Source of the DNA: Anaerolineaceae bacterium UBA2260
Lineage (GTDB): Bacteria; Chloroflexota; Anaerolineae; Anaerolineales; Anaerolineaceae
Reading direction: 5' to 3'
Length of the DNA: 48,799 nt
Assembly (NCBI GenBank): GCA_002347485.1
Contig: DDXM01000027.1
Span: 1 to 48,799, forward strand
Both the position numbers and the translations under genes were made by a program. The notes beneath the pieces are model-generated. The model had not been told where the DNA came from. It did no database searches and was given only the letters and a program-made list of their open reading frames with translations. This document shows positions 34,197 to 42,977 of this stretch, piece by piece. How positions within the stretch are numbered: the first letter of the stretch is position 1; every line of letters begins with the position of its first letter.

Positions 34197-35185
34197 TGGA
34201 AACCTCACTCGCGCTTGCGCTCAGCGGGCTCGGTTTCATCCTCTCGGTCATTTGGGGCGGACCGCTTCTGCGTACATTGAAGCATTTCAAACTGGGTAAG
34301 GTTATCCGTGTGGAAGGTCCTGAAAGCCACATCACCAAGATGGGCACACCCACCATGGGCGGCCTGGTGATCATTGGTACTGTCGCCCTGGTGACCATTC
34401 TGCTCAACGCGGTATCCATCCTCGGGCTCAACCTGCTCGGGCGCTCGGTCTTGTTGCCTTTATCGGTTCTGCTCGCCTACAGTTTGTTAGGCGCGATCGA
34501 CGACTGGGAAGGAATTCGTGGACCGCGCCGCGGGCTGGGGATGCGCGCCCGCACCAAGTTCATCCTGCAGGTTGTGCTGGCGGTCATCACCGCCTACATC
34601 CTCAAGAACACACTAAACGTGCCGGATATGATCTGGCCGGGCTTGAATGTCGAGATCGAGTTGGGTATCTGGTACATCCCGTTGGCAACCTTCATCATCG
34701 TCGCCATGTCGAACGCGGTGAACTTCACCGATGGGCTCGACGGGTTGGCGGGATTGATCTGCGCCACCGCCTTCGCCGCTTACGGCGCCATCGCCCTGAT
34801 GCAGGGGAACACCATCGTCGCTCGCTTCTGTTTCACCCTGGTTGGCGCACTGTTCGGCTTTTTATGGTTCAACGTGCACCCCGCCATGATGATCATGGGC
34901 GATACGGGTTCGCTCCCGCTTGGCGCGGTGCTGGCCGTGGTGGCACTGATGACGGGTCAGTGGGTGTTGCTCCCATTGATCGCCATCATCCCCCTCAGCG
35001 AAGCGGTCAGCGACGTGCTGCAGATCTTGTATTTCAAATGGACCCACGGGAAAAGATTGTTCAAAATGGCCCCGCTGCACCATCATTTTGAGCTGGTTGG
35101 CTGGAGTGAAACGCAAATCGTGCAGCGTTTCTGGCTCATCGGTTTGCTCGGCGCGATCTTGGGAATCGCGGTCGCGCTTGGTTAA
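34196..35185 (+). CDS. mraY: Phospho-MurNAc-pentapeptide translocase MraY
   Basis: Integral membrane enzyme that moves phospho-MurNAc-pentapeptide to undecaprenyl phosphate, giving lipid I. 329 residues with about ten hydrophobic helices. The active-site motifs are present: DDWEGIRGPRRGLGMRAR, NFTDGLDGLAG and the late HHHFE loop. It starts within the murF stop; its own stop overlaps the ribosome site of murD. Confidence 0.97.
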   Translation: METSLALALSGLGFILSVIWGGPLLRTLKHFKLGKVIRVEGPESHITKMGTPTMGGLVIIGTVALVTILLNAVSILGLNLLGRSVLLPLSVLLAYSLLGAIDDWEGIRGPRRGLGMRARTKFILQVVLAVITAYILKNTLNVPDMIWPGLNVEIELGIWYIPLATFIIVAMSNAVNFTDGLDGLAGLICATAFAAYGAIALMQGNTIVARFCFTLVGALFGFLWFNVHPAMMIMGDTGSLPLGAVLAVVALMTGQWVLLPLIAIIPLSEAVSDVLQILYFKWTHGKRLFKMAPLHHHFELVGWSETQIVQRFWLIGLLGAILGIAVALG

Positions 35186-35192
35186 GGAGAGT

Positions 35193-36572
35193 ATGAAGGA
35201 CTACCGCGGAAAACGCATCGTGATCATCGGAGCCGCCCGCCAGGGCACGGCGCTTGCCCGTTATATGCTCGGGCAAGGCGCTCTCGTCACGCTCAATGAT
35301 CGCCAATCCGCGGAACAACTCAAATCAGTTATGGATTCCTTTGCCGGACAACCAGTGAAGTGGGTATTGGGAGACCACCCAACATCGCTGCTGGATCATG
35401 CGGATCTGCTCTTCATTTCCGGTGGCGTACCCATCAACCTGCCCATTGTCCAGGCGGCTCGCGAGCGCAAAATTCCAGTCAGCAACGATTCACAGGTCTT
35501 CATGGAAAGCGTGAAAGCTCCTGTTGTGGGCATCACTGGCTCAGCCGGCAAGACCACCACCACCACCCTCTTTGGTCGCATGGCCGAAGCCGAAGTGCAA
35601 GCCCCGCGCAAAGCGTGGACCGGCGGGAACATCGGCAGACCCCTGGTGGAATATGTGGCTGAAATTGGTGCGGATGACCTGGTGGTTCAGGAATTATCCA
35701 GTTTTCAATTGGAATTGATGACGATCAGCCCGTGCGTAGCCGCGATCTTGAATATCACCCCGAATCATCTCGACCGGCACATGGACATGGCCGATTATAT
35801 CCGGGCGAAATCCCGCATCATCGCGTTCCAGAATGCTGGCGATACCGCCGTGTTGAACCATGAAGATCGCGAGTCCTGGAACCTGCGTAGCCAGGTCCGC
35901 GGAAAATTGATCAGCTTCGGACTCGAACCCATCGCTGGTGGTCATGCGCAGGTATTCGTAAAGCAAGACCAGGTGGTAGCCAGTTCGGGTGGCACGATCA
36001 CCCCCCTGCTCGATACCAGCCTGGTGCTGCTGCGCGGAACGCATAACTTGAGGAATGTCCTCGCGGCTTGTGCCCTCGCTTACGCGCTTGATTTCAAGCC
36101 AACTTCAATTGCCGCGGGAGTAAAGGGTTTCACCGGCGTTAAACATCGTGAGCAGCTTGTGCGCGTGGTAAACGGCGTGAGCTGGATCAACGATTCGATC
36201 GCCACCGCCCCGGAACGAACCCTGGCGGCGCTTAAAGCTTTCAAGGAACCCATTGTTCTCCTGCTCGGTGGCCGTGACAAGAACCTGCCCTGGGACGAGT
36301 TGGCTGCCGAGATCCACCGGCGAGTGGACCATGTCGTGCTCTTCGGCGAAGCCGCAGACAAAATCGCGCGCGCCATCGGCAAACCAGGCGCGACCGGACG
36401 CCTCGCGAGCGTGAAGAAAGCCACCAGCCTGACCGACGCGTTGGAAGAAGCCCGCCGGGTGGCAAGGTCAGGTGACGTGGTATTGCTCTCCCCCGGCTGC
36501 ACCAGTTATGACGCGTTCAAGGATTTCGAAGAGCGCGGCGAGACCTTTATCGATTGGGTGAATGCCTTATGA
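35193..36572 (+). CDS. murD: UDP-MurNAc-L-Ala:D-Glu ligase MurD
   Basis: Cytosolic ligase adding D-Glu to UDP-MurNAc-L-Ala. 459 residues from the ATG at 35193, which follows AAGGAG (35184-35189). A longer in-frame reading from 35088 lies inside mraY and is rejected. The N-terminal Rossmann motif is IVIIGAARQGTAL, the P-loop GSAGKTT (116-122), and NITPNHLDRH and LLGGRDKNLPW are diagnostic of MurD. Confidence 0.96.
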   Translation: MKDYRGKRIVIIGAARQGTALARYMLGQGALVTLNDRQSAEQLKSVMDSFAGQPVKWVLGDHPTSLLDHADLLFISGGVPINLPIVQAARERKIPVSNDSQVFMESVKAPVVGITGSAGKTTTTTLFGRMAEAEVQAPRKAWTGGNIGRPLVEYVAEIGADDLVVQELSSFQLELMTISPCVAAILNITPNHLDRHMDMADYIRAKSRIIAFQNAGDTAVLNHEDRESWNLRSQVRGKLISFGLEPIAGGHAQVFVKQDQVVASSGGTITPLLDTSLVLLRGTHNLRNVLAACALAYALDFKPTSIAAGVKGFTGVKHREQLVRVVNGVSWINDSIATAPERTLAALKAFKEPIVLLLGGRDKNLPWDELAAEIHRRVDHVVLFGEAADKIARAIGKPGATGRLASVKKATSLTDALEEARRVARSGDVVLLSPGCTSYDAFKDFEERGETFIDWVNAL

Positions 36573-37813
36573 CAACCGCGACCAAACCCGCACAGAAACG
36601 ACCTGCCATGATCCGCAGATTAAGCTTCCGCGAGAGCATCGACCTGCCGTTGGCAGTAATCGTGCTTACCCTTTTTGCTTTTGGATTGTTGATGATTTAC
36701 TCTGCGAGCTGGCAGTTCGCCATCAACCAGGGCTTTTCCGGTTACGGGATTGTGCTGCGCCAGGCATTGATCGGGTTGGCCGGGATTGTTGGCATCGTCA
36801 TTCTCACCTACATCGATTACCACAGCTACCAGAAATATGTTGTTTGGGGGATGGGCCTGGTGATCCTCTTGTGCGTGAGCGTGCTCGCCATCGGTACAGA
36901 GACCCAGTTCGGCGCGCGGCGCGGCCTTTTCAGTGGTTCGGTGCAGCCCTCCGAGTTCGCCAAACTCGGCGTGATCGTCTACCTCAGTTTCTGGTTGCAA
37001 AGCAAGAAGGAAAATCTGCACAGATGGTCCTACGGGTTCTTCCCACTGCTCTTCATCATCGGTATCATCGCCTTGTTGATCTTCTTCCAGCCGGACATTT
37101 CCGCCGCGGTGACCATCGTATTGCTCGGCGGCATCATGTTCTTCATCGCCGGTGGCAAGTTCAACCAGATCCTCATCGTCCTCCTGGCAGTGGCGTTCGC
37201 GGGCGTGATCATCTTCAACATCAGCGACACCGCCAGCACCCGCGTCACCGATTATTGGAACGGTCTGCAAAACCCGCAAAATGCGTCAGACCATGTGAAA
37301 TGGTCTATGGAAGCCATCGTAAATGGTGGTATTTTCGGCGTCGGCATCGGGCGGTCCACCACCAAATTCATCGGCCTGCCGGTCGCCACCACCGACTCGA
37401 TCTTTTCCGTGATCGTGGAAGAAACCGGCCTCATTGGCGGCTTCGTGGTTATCGGGTTGTTCATCGCGCTCCTCTGGCGCGGGCTGCACATCGCCAGTCA
37501 CGCGCCAGACGACCTGGGGAAATGGCTCGCTGAAGGGATTTCGTTATGGATTTTCATGGAAGCGATCATTAACATCGGCGTTTTGCTTAACCTGCTCCCA
37601 TTCGCGGGTAACGCGCTTCCACTGATCAGTTCGGGCGGTTCCAGCCTCATCACCACCCTGGCCGCGGTGGGTATTTTAATGGGTATTTCGCGGCAGTCGA
37701 AAATCGCGTCTTACAACGCGGAAAGGAGCCCCAAACGTGCGGTTGTTGATATGCGCCGGAGGGACAGGCGGGGGAGTTTACCCAGCGCTGGCAGTCCTTC
37801 AAGCGGTCGCTGA
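36569..37813 (+). CDS. ftsW: SEDS-family septal glycosyltransferase FtsW
   Basis: Multi-pass membrane peptidoglycan polymerase working with the class B PBP. 414 residues from the ATG at 36569 (4-nt overlap with murD). About ten membrane spans; conserved SEDS features include QPSEFAKLG, the loop GIGRSTTKFIGLP and the late NALPLISSGGSS. The C-terminus has an unusually basic tail (RRRDRRG), encoded in a 77-nt stretch shared out of frame with the start of murG. FtsW is favoured over RodA by its place in the cluster. Confidence 0.94.
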   Translation: MTTATKPAQKRPAMIRRLSFRESIDLPLAVIVLTLFAFGLLMIYSASWQFAINQGFSGYGIVLRQALIGLAGIVGIVILTYIDYHSYQKYVVWGMGLVILLCVSVLAIGTETQFGARRGLFSGSVQPSEFAKLGVIVYLSFWLQSKKENLHRWSYGFFPLLFIIGIIALLIFFQPDISAAVTIVLLGGIMFFIAGGKFNQILIVLLAVAFAGVIIFNISDTASTRVTDYWNGLQNPQNASDHVKWSMEAIVNGGIFGVGIGRSTTKFIGLPVATTDSIFSVIVEETGLIGGFVVIGLFIALLWRGLHIASHAPDDLGKWLAEGISLWIFMEAIINIGVLLNLLPFAGNALPLISSGGSSLITTLAAVGILMGISRQSKIASYNAERSPKRAVVDMRRRDRRGSLPSAGSPSSGR

Positions 37814-38837
37814 CCGGTTCGAAAGCACCCTGTGGGTGGGTGGCAAGGGCGGCATGGAAGCCGACCTCGTTGCCCGCTACCAGCTCCCCTACGCTGAGAT
37901 CAGCGCGGCGGGTGTGCACGGCGTGGGGCTGCGCGCGTTGCCGGGCAATCTGGTCAAACTCCTGCGTGGTTATTTCGAATCAAGGCGCATCTTGCGTGAG
38001 TTTAAACCCGATGTGTTGCTTTTCACCGGTGGTTTTGTGGCAGTGCCCATGGCGTTGGCAGGTGTGAAGGTCAACAGCCTGCTCTACGTCCCTGATATTG
38101 AACCCGGCATGGCGCTCAAAGCCTTGTCCAGGTTTGCGGATATCATCGCGTTGACTAGCGCAGCATCCAAAACGTATTTTCACTCCGCCAAGAATATGAC
38201 AGTCACCGGTTACCCGACGCGCACTGACTTACGGGTCCTCCCACGGGATGAAGCCCTGGCCGCCTTCAACCTTACGCAAGACATGCCCGTTTTACTTGTA
38301 ATCGGCGGGAGCAAAGGCGCGCATTCGCTCAACCAGGCGGTATTCGATAACCTCACAACTTTGTTGGAGTATGTGCAGGTGCTGCATATCACCGGTCAAC
38401 TGGATTGGCAGATCGCCGTAGAAATGAAGGCGGGGCTGCCTTCATCTATTGCCTCCCATTATCAAGTTCACGCTTACCTGCACGACGAGATCAGCGCGGC
38501 TTTCTCCGCAGCTTCCATTGTCCTTTCTCGCGCTGGCGCGTCGACGCTCGGTGAACTGCCGCTCTTCGGTCTGCCCGCCATCCTCGTCCCCTACCCATAC
38601 GCCTGGCGCTATCAGAAAGTGAACGCCGGCCACCTGGTGGAGCAGGATGCCGCGGTCATCGTGGAAAACGCGGAACTCAGCGCGAAACTGGTGAATGTGG
38701 TGAACGCCATGCTCGCTGATGAAAACAAAATAGCTTCGATGCGCGCGAATATGCGCGCTCTGGCCATGCCAGACGCGGCGCAAAAGATCGCGGACCTGTT
38801 GGTTGAATTGGGAAGCCGAAAGGAAGGCTTGAAATGA
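37737..38837 (+). CDS. murG: UDP-GlcNAc:lipid I GlcNAc transferase MurG
   Basis: Membrane-associated GT28 enzyme that turns lipid I into lipid II. 366 residues from a GTG start at 37737, which has AAGGAG 9 nt upstream inside ftsW. The N-terminal loop reads GGTGGGVYPALAV, so Gly13 replaces the His found in the usual GGTGGH. The C-terminal donor-site motifs VIGGSKGAHSLN and LSRAGASTLGE are normal. It ends in an ATGA overlap with the CvpA-like gene. Confidence 0.95.
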   Translation: MRLLICAGGTGGGVYPALAVLQAVADRFESTLWVGGKGGMEADLVARYQLPYAEISAAGVHGVGLRALPGNLVKLLRGYFESRRILREFKPDVLLFTGGFVAVPMALAGVKVNSLLYVPDIEPGMALKALSRFADIIALTSAASKTYFHSAKNMTVTGYPTRTDLRVLPRDEALAAFNLTQDMPVLLVIGGSKGAHSLNQAVFDNLTTLLEYVQVLHITGQLDWQIAVEMKAGLPSSIASHYQVHAYLHDEISAAFSAASIVLSRAGASTLGELPLFGLPAILVPYPYAWRYQKVNAGHLVEQDAAVIVENAELSAKLVNVVNAMLADENKIASMRANMRALAMPDAAQKIADLLVELGSRKEGLK

Positions 38838-39376
38838 TCAGTCTGAATGTGATGCTGGGAATTTTTATCGCGCTCTTTGCGCTTGTTGGTGCCATGCGCG
38901 GCTGGGCAAAAGAAATGCTGGTCACCTTCAGCGTCATTCTGGCCATGTTCACGCTCTCCGTGCTGGAATCCTTCGTGCCTTTCTACAAGGAAGCCATCAC
39001 CACCATGACCGCTGCATCCGTTTTCTTTATGAAAAGCGGCATCCTTGCTGCACTGGTTTTCGCCGGCTACCAGACCCCAAAGATTCCCCGCCTCGCCACC
39101 AGTGAACGTTTCCTGCGCCATTTACTACAGGATACGCTCCTCGGGCTGATCCTCGGCGGCATCAACGGCTACCTGGTTTTCGGCACGCTCTGGTATTACC
39201 TGCACACCGCCGGATATCCGTTCGCTTTTGTGGCAGCGCCCGACGTAATGACCCAAACCGGTCAGGCTGCCCTGCGCTGGATCGAGTTCCTTCCTCCAAC
39301 CTGGTTGATGACCACTCCCGCGATCTACATCGCGGTGGCGGTATGCTTTGTCTTTGTCCTGGTGGTATTGGTCTGA
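38834..39376 (+). CDS. CvpA-like small integral membrane protein
   Basis: 180 residues with four or five hydrophobic segments (about 5-45, 58-78, 94-118, 155-180). The first helix and the polar turn after it (VGAMRGWAKEML) resemble the RGxxKE turn of CvpA-family proteins, and the length fits. The match is weak and made by eye. It overlaps murG by 4 nt and murC by 1 nt, so it is firmly part of the cluster. Its role in wall synthesis is unknown. Confidence 0.7.
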   Translation: MISLNVMLGIFIALFALVGAMRGWAKEMLVTFSVILAMFTLSVLESFVPFYKEAITTMTAASVFFMKSGILAALVFAGYQTPKIPRLATSERFLRHLLQDTLLGLILGGINGYLVFGTLWYYLHTAGYPFAFVAAPDVMTQTGQAALRWIEFLPPTWLMTTPAIYIAVAVCFVFVLVVLV

Positions 39377-40749
39377 TGACTCACGTGCACTTGATCGGCA
39401 TCGGCGGTACGGGGATATCCTCCATTGCGCGCGTCCTCCTTGAAAAGGGGTACGTGGTCACTGGTTCCGACCGCGCGCTTTCGCCCCTCGCGCTCGACCT
39501 GCAGAACGCCGGCGCGACGGTCTACGCAGGTCATGCCGCTGAAAACATCCGTGGTGCCGATATTGTGGTGCGTTCTTCGGCCATTGCCGATGATAATGTG
39601 GAAGTGACCGCCGCGCGCGCGCACGGGATTCCGGTACAAAAACGCTCTGATTTTCTCAATTCCCTGTTACGCGAGTACACTGTCCTGGCAGTCGCCGGCT
39701 CGCACGGCAAGACCACCACTTCAACCATGCTCGCCCTCACGCTTGAGCGCCTCGGCATGCAGCCGGGTTTCATCCTGGGCGGCGTTTCCCGCAACCTCGG
39801 CGCAAACGCACGGGCTGGCGCGGGGAAATATTTCGTCATCGAAGCGGACGAGTATGATTACATGTTCCTCGGACTCGAACCCGCTGTCATTCTGATTACC
39901 AACGTGGAATACGACCATCCCGATTGCTTCCCCACGCGCGAAAATTACCAAGCCGCGTTCGCCGCGTTCGTCGGAAAGCTGAAAAGCGGGGGCATACTGG
40001 TCACCAATGCCAATCAGCCCGGCGCGGCGTCGCTGGTGAACGCGCTGCCAGCCAAAACCAAATGTGTTTCGTACGGTCTGACAGATCAAGCCAACGTCGT
40101 GGCACGCGGCTTGTCAGGTAACCAGGTGGGGGGGATGAGCTTCGCCCTTCACGCTCCTTATGACTCACCAGTCCTTGCCAACATTGACCTGCGCGTACCG
40201 GGCGAGCATAACGTGCGCAACGCGCTTGGCGTTCTGGCCGTGCATTACGCGCTTGGCAATCCCCTGCCCGAGGCTGCCGCCGCGCTTTCCACCTACACCG
40301 GGTCGGGGCGCCGTTTCGAGATCGTGGGTGAAGTCAACGGGATCACCGTGGTTGATGATTACGCTCATCATCCCACCAAAATCAAAGCCACGCTGGCTGC
40401 CGCCCGTGGTCGCTTCCCCGGGCAACGCATCGTTGCTGTGTGGCAGCCGCACACCTACTCCCGCACCCTCGCCCTCGAGGAGGATTTCATCACCGCCTTT
40501 ATGGATGCCGACCTGGTGATCGTCACCGGTATCTATGCCTCGCGGGAAAAAGTTCAGGACTTCTCTGTGGATAATCTGGTCAGCCGCATTACGAATGTGC
40601 AAGCCTTACACATAGAATCGCTGCGCGATGTAACGCAATATCTGGCGCAAATCCTGCAACCAGAAGATGTACTGCTCGTGCTATCAGCCGGAGATGCTGA
40701 TAGCGTCTGTCGCGATGTGATTCATTTGTTGAAGGAAAGGAAAGGTTGA
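39376..40749 (+). CDS. murC: UDP-MurNAc:L-Ala ligase MurC
   Basis: Cytosolic ligase adding the first amino acid to UDP-MurNAc. 457 residues from the ATG at 39376, which shares a base with the previous stop; a start at 39343 would run 34 nt into the previous gene. It has HLIGIGGTGISSIA (5-18), P-loop GSHGKTTT (108-115), EADEYDYMFL and DDYAHHPTKI (the MurC/Mpl hallmark), and WQPHTYSRT. Confidence 0.97.
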   Translation: MTHVHLIGIGGTGISSIARVLLEKGYVVTGSDRALSPLALDLQNAGATVYAGHAAENIRGADIVVRSSAIADDNVEVTAARAHGIPVQKRSDFLNSLLREYTVLAVAGSHGKTTTSTMLALTLERLGMQPGFILGGVSRNLGANARAGAGKYFVIEADEYDYMFLGLEPAVILITNVEYDHPDCFPTRENYQAAFAAFVGKLKSGGILVTNANQPGAASLVNALPAKTKCVSYGLTDQANVVARGLSGNQVGGMSFALHAPYDSPVLANIDLRVPGEHNVRNALGVLAVHYALGNPLPEAAAALSTYTGSGRRFEIVGEVNGITVVDDYAHHPTKIKATLAAARGRFPGQRIVAVWQPHTYSRTLALEEDFITAFMDADLVIVTGIYASREKVQDFSVDNLVSRITNVQALHIESLRDVTQYLAQILQPEDVLLVLSAGDADSVCRDVIHLLKERKG

Positions 40750-40750
40750 A

Positions 40751-40942
40751 ATGACCCCTCCGAGAAAGACCAGTTACGAGAACGTCAATCATGATTTTGA
40801 TACGCCGCGCTACTTCTCCGATTTTCCGCGTATCCAGCTCAAACGCCGCCAGGATGGCAGCGAGGATAACTTCCGCGCGCTCAGCTTGCAGGATCGCGTA
40901 GAGCTGATGGAGAAGCTTATTCTCCGGGTTCAGGAGCTCTAA
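40751..40942 (+). CDS. 63-residue uncharacterised protein in the dcw cluster
   Basis: Starts 1 nt after the murC stop with a GGAAAGG ribosome site and ends 11 nt before murB. The sequence is charged and has no membrane segment or Cys: an extended N-terminal half (SYENVNHDFDTPRYFSDFPR) and a helical C-terminal half (LSLQDRVELMEKLILRVQEL). Codon use looks like its neighbours. Not a family I recognise. Tight packing suggests a real, translated gene, perhaps a small adaptor in precursor synthesis or division. Confidence 0.72.
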   Translation: MTPPRKTSYENVNHDFDTPRYFSDFPRIQLKRRQDGSEDNFRALSLQDRVELMEKLILRVQEL

Positions 40943-40953
40943 GGTCGAACGAA

Positions 40954-41871
40954 ATGGATGAGAAGGTTCTGCTAAACCACTTTAAAGATCGCTTGCAGCG
41001 TGATGTCCTGCTGAGCCGGTTCACGACCTCACGGGTCGGTGGGCCTGCCCGCTACTTCATCAGCGCTGAAAGCGCGTCCCAGCTGGCAGAGGATGTTGGC
41101 TTCCTTTGGGAGCATAACATTCCACTGCTGGTGTTGGGGAGTGGCGCGAACCTGCTCATCAGCGACGCCGGGCTTGACGCGGTCGTGGTGCACAACCAGG
41201 CCAAGCTCATCACGGTTGACCTCGAAGGCGAAACCCCAACCATCACCGCTGAATCCGGCGCTATCCTGACCTCGGTCGCCCGCAAAGCCGCCGAGCACGG
41301 TCTCAGCGGCCTGGAATGGGCTTCCACTGTCCCCGGTACGGTAGGCGGTGCAGTCTACGGAAACGCTGGTGCTTTTGGCTCGAACACACATGCCAGCCTG
41401 GTACTGGTAGAGATCTTGCATCGAACGAAAGGTTACCTTTCGCTCACATCCGAAGAAATGGGTTATGCCTACCGCAGCAGCGCGCTCAAACGCCAGCCGG
41501 GTGAAGCGGTCATCCTGCGCGCCTTTTTCGTGGTTAAACCGGGCGATCCCGCGCTGATCGAATCCACCATGAGAGAATTTAGCGAGCACAGGCGCGCTTC
41601 ACAACCCACAGGTCCCAGCACCGGCTCTACGTTCAAGAATCCCCCCGGCGACTTCGCGGGTCGTTTGATCGAAGCCGCTGGATTGAAAGGCACGCGCATC
41701 GGCGGCGTTGCCATCAGCGAGCTGCATGGCAATTTTTTCATCAACGATGGCACAGCCACGGCGCAAGACTATTACGATCTCATTCAACTGGTGAAAAAGA
41801 CTGTTTTCGAGCAGTTCAGTGTCTCGCTGGAAACCGAGATCGAGATCATCGGAGATTGGCCAAGCAGATGA
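40954..41871 (+). CDS. murB: UDP-N-acetylenolpyruvoylglucosamine reductase MurB
   Basis: FAD flavoenzyme that reduces UDP-GlcNAc-enolpyruvate to UDP-MurNAc using NADPH. 305 residues, the shorter type II form. FAD-binding parts are LVLGSGANLLISD and VPGTVGGAVYGNAGAFG. The substrate Tyr-Arg lies in YAYRSSAL (171-178). The catalytic Ser225 is in GSTFKNP. HGNFFIN and the late acidic residue complete the site. A 4-nt overlap leads into ddl. Confidence 0.96.
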   Translation: MDEKVLLNHFKDRLQRDVLLSRFTTSRVGGPARYFISAESASQLAEDVGFLWEHNIPLLVLGSGANLLISDAGLDAVVVHNQAKLITVDLEGETPTITAESGAILTSVARKAAEHGLSGLEWASTVPGTVGGAVYGNAGAFGSNTHASLVLVEILHRTKGYLSLTSEEMGYAYRSSALKRQPGEAVILRAFFVVKPGDPALIESTMREFSEHRRASQPTGPSTGSTFKNPPGDFAGRLIEAAGLKGTRIGGVAISELHGNFFINDGTATAQDYYDLIQLVKKTVFEQFSVSLETEIEIIGDWPSR

Positions 41872-42977
41872 CAGGTAAGCGGTTGAAATTGGCAGTAATC
41901 TTTGGGGGTCGCTCAGGCGAACATGAGGTTTCTCTCATGAGCGCCCGCTCGGTTTTAGCTGTCCTCGATCCAGGCAAATACGAAGTGATCGAGATCGGCG
42001 TTACTCCCCAGGGTGAATGGTTGAGCGGCGATTCCGTCATCGGCCACTTTGAACGCCAGGACTACGGGACTCTTTCCCCCGTGATCCTCCTGCCTGAGCC
42101 GCGCAATGGCGAGCTTTACCTGGTCAAAGCCGATCACTTTGAACCCCTCGCCACAATAGATGTCGCTTTCCCGCTCATCCACGGCACATTCGGCGAAGAT
42201 GGCACTTTGCAAGGGCTGTTGGAGTTGGCTAATCTTGCCTACGTTGGCTGCGGTGTGCTCGCCTCCTCCGTGGGCATGGATAAAAGCCTGTTCAAGGATG
42301 TGATGCGCGCCAACAATATTCCGGTCGTCGATTCACTGCTCTTCTCGCGCAAGCAACTGACGCGCGATCTCGAGCAGGTCATGCAGCAGATCGAGCAGAC
42401 CCTCCCCTACCCGGTATTCGTCAAACCCGCCAACCTGGGTTCTTCGGTCGGCATCACCCGCTGCGCCAGCCATTCCTGCCTCGTCGAAGGCCTGCTCGAC
42501 GCCGCTCGCTTCGACCGGCGCGTGCTGGTCGAACGTGGTGTGAACGCGCGCGAGATCGAGGTCAGCGTGCTGGGCAACGAAGAACCCATCGCCTCTGTGC
42601 CGGGTGAGATCCAACCCATGGAGGAGTTCTACACCTACTCCGCCAAGTACATCACCAATGAATCCCGCCTGATCATCCCCGCCGAGCTTGAACCCGCGGT
42701 CGCCGACCAAATCAGGCAACTCGCCGTGAAGGCTTACACCGCCGTAGACGGCGCGGGTATGGCGCGGGTCGATTTTCTGCTCGAGCGCGAGACCGGCAAG
42801 ATATTGCTTAGTGAGGTGAACACCATCCCAGGGTTTACCAGCATCAGTATGTACGCCAAGCTGTGGGAAGCCAGCGGCATCCCTTACACCGCCTTGATCG
42901 ATCGCCTGGTCGAACTGGCATTGGAACGCAAGCACGAACGCGACAACACGGTTCGCACCTACAGGAGAGATGAATGA
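41868..42977 (+). CDS. ddl: D-alanine--D-alanine ligase
   Basis: ATP-grasp ligase that makes the D-Ala-D-Ala used by MurF. 369 residues from the ATG at 41868 (ATGA overlap with murB). It has IFGGRSGEHEVSL at the N-terminus, KPANLGSSVGI in the ATP-grasp core, the FYTYSAKY omega-loop with Tyr (the D-Ala-D-Ala rather than D-Lac pattern) and the metal-binding SEVNTIPGFT. The pairing with MurF in the same operon is functionally consistent. Confidence 0.96.
   Translation: MTGKRLKLAVIFGGRSGEHEVSLMSARSVLAVLDPGKYEVIEIGVTPQGEWLSGDSVIGHFERQDYGTLSPVILLPEPRNGELYLVKADHFEPLATIDVAFPLIHGTFGEDGTLQGLLELANLAYVGCGVLASSVGMDKSLFKDVMRANNIPVVDSLLFSRKQLTRDLEQVMQQIEQTLPYPVFVKPANLGSSVGITRCASHSCLVEGLLDAARFDRRVLVERGVNAREIEVSVLGNEEPIASVPGEIQPMEEFYTYSAKYITNESRLIIPAELEPAVADQIRQLAVKAYTAVDGAGMARVDFLLERETGKILLSEVNTIPGFTSISMYAKLWEASGIPYTALIDRLVELALERKHERDNTVRTYRRDE

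Noticed and set aside
36620..37279. 219-codon minus-strand frame inside ftsW
   Set aside because: Asp/Glu/His-rich composition typical of the reverse complement of a membrane protein gene; ftsW is clear on the plus strand.
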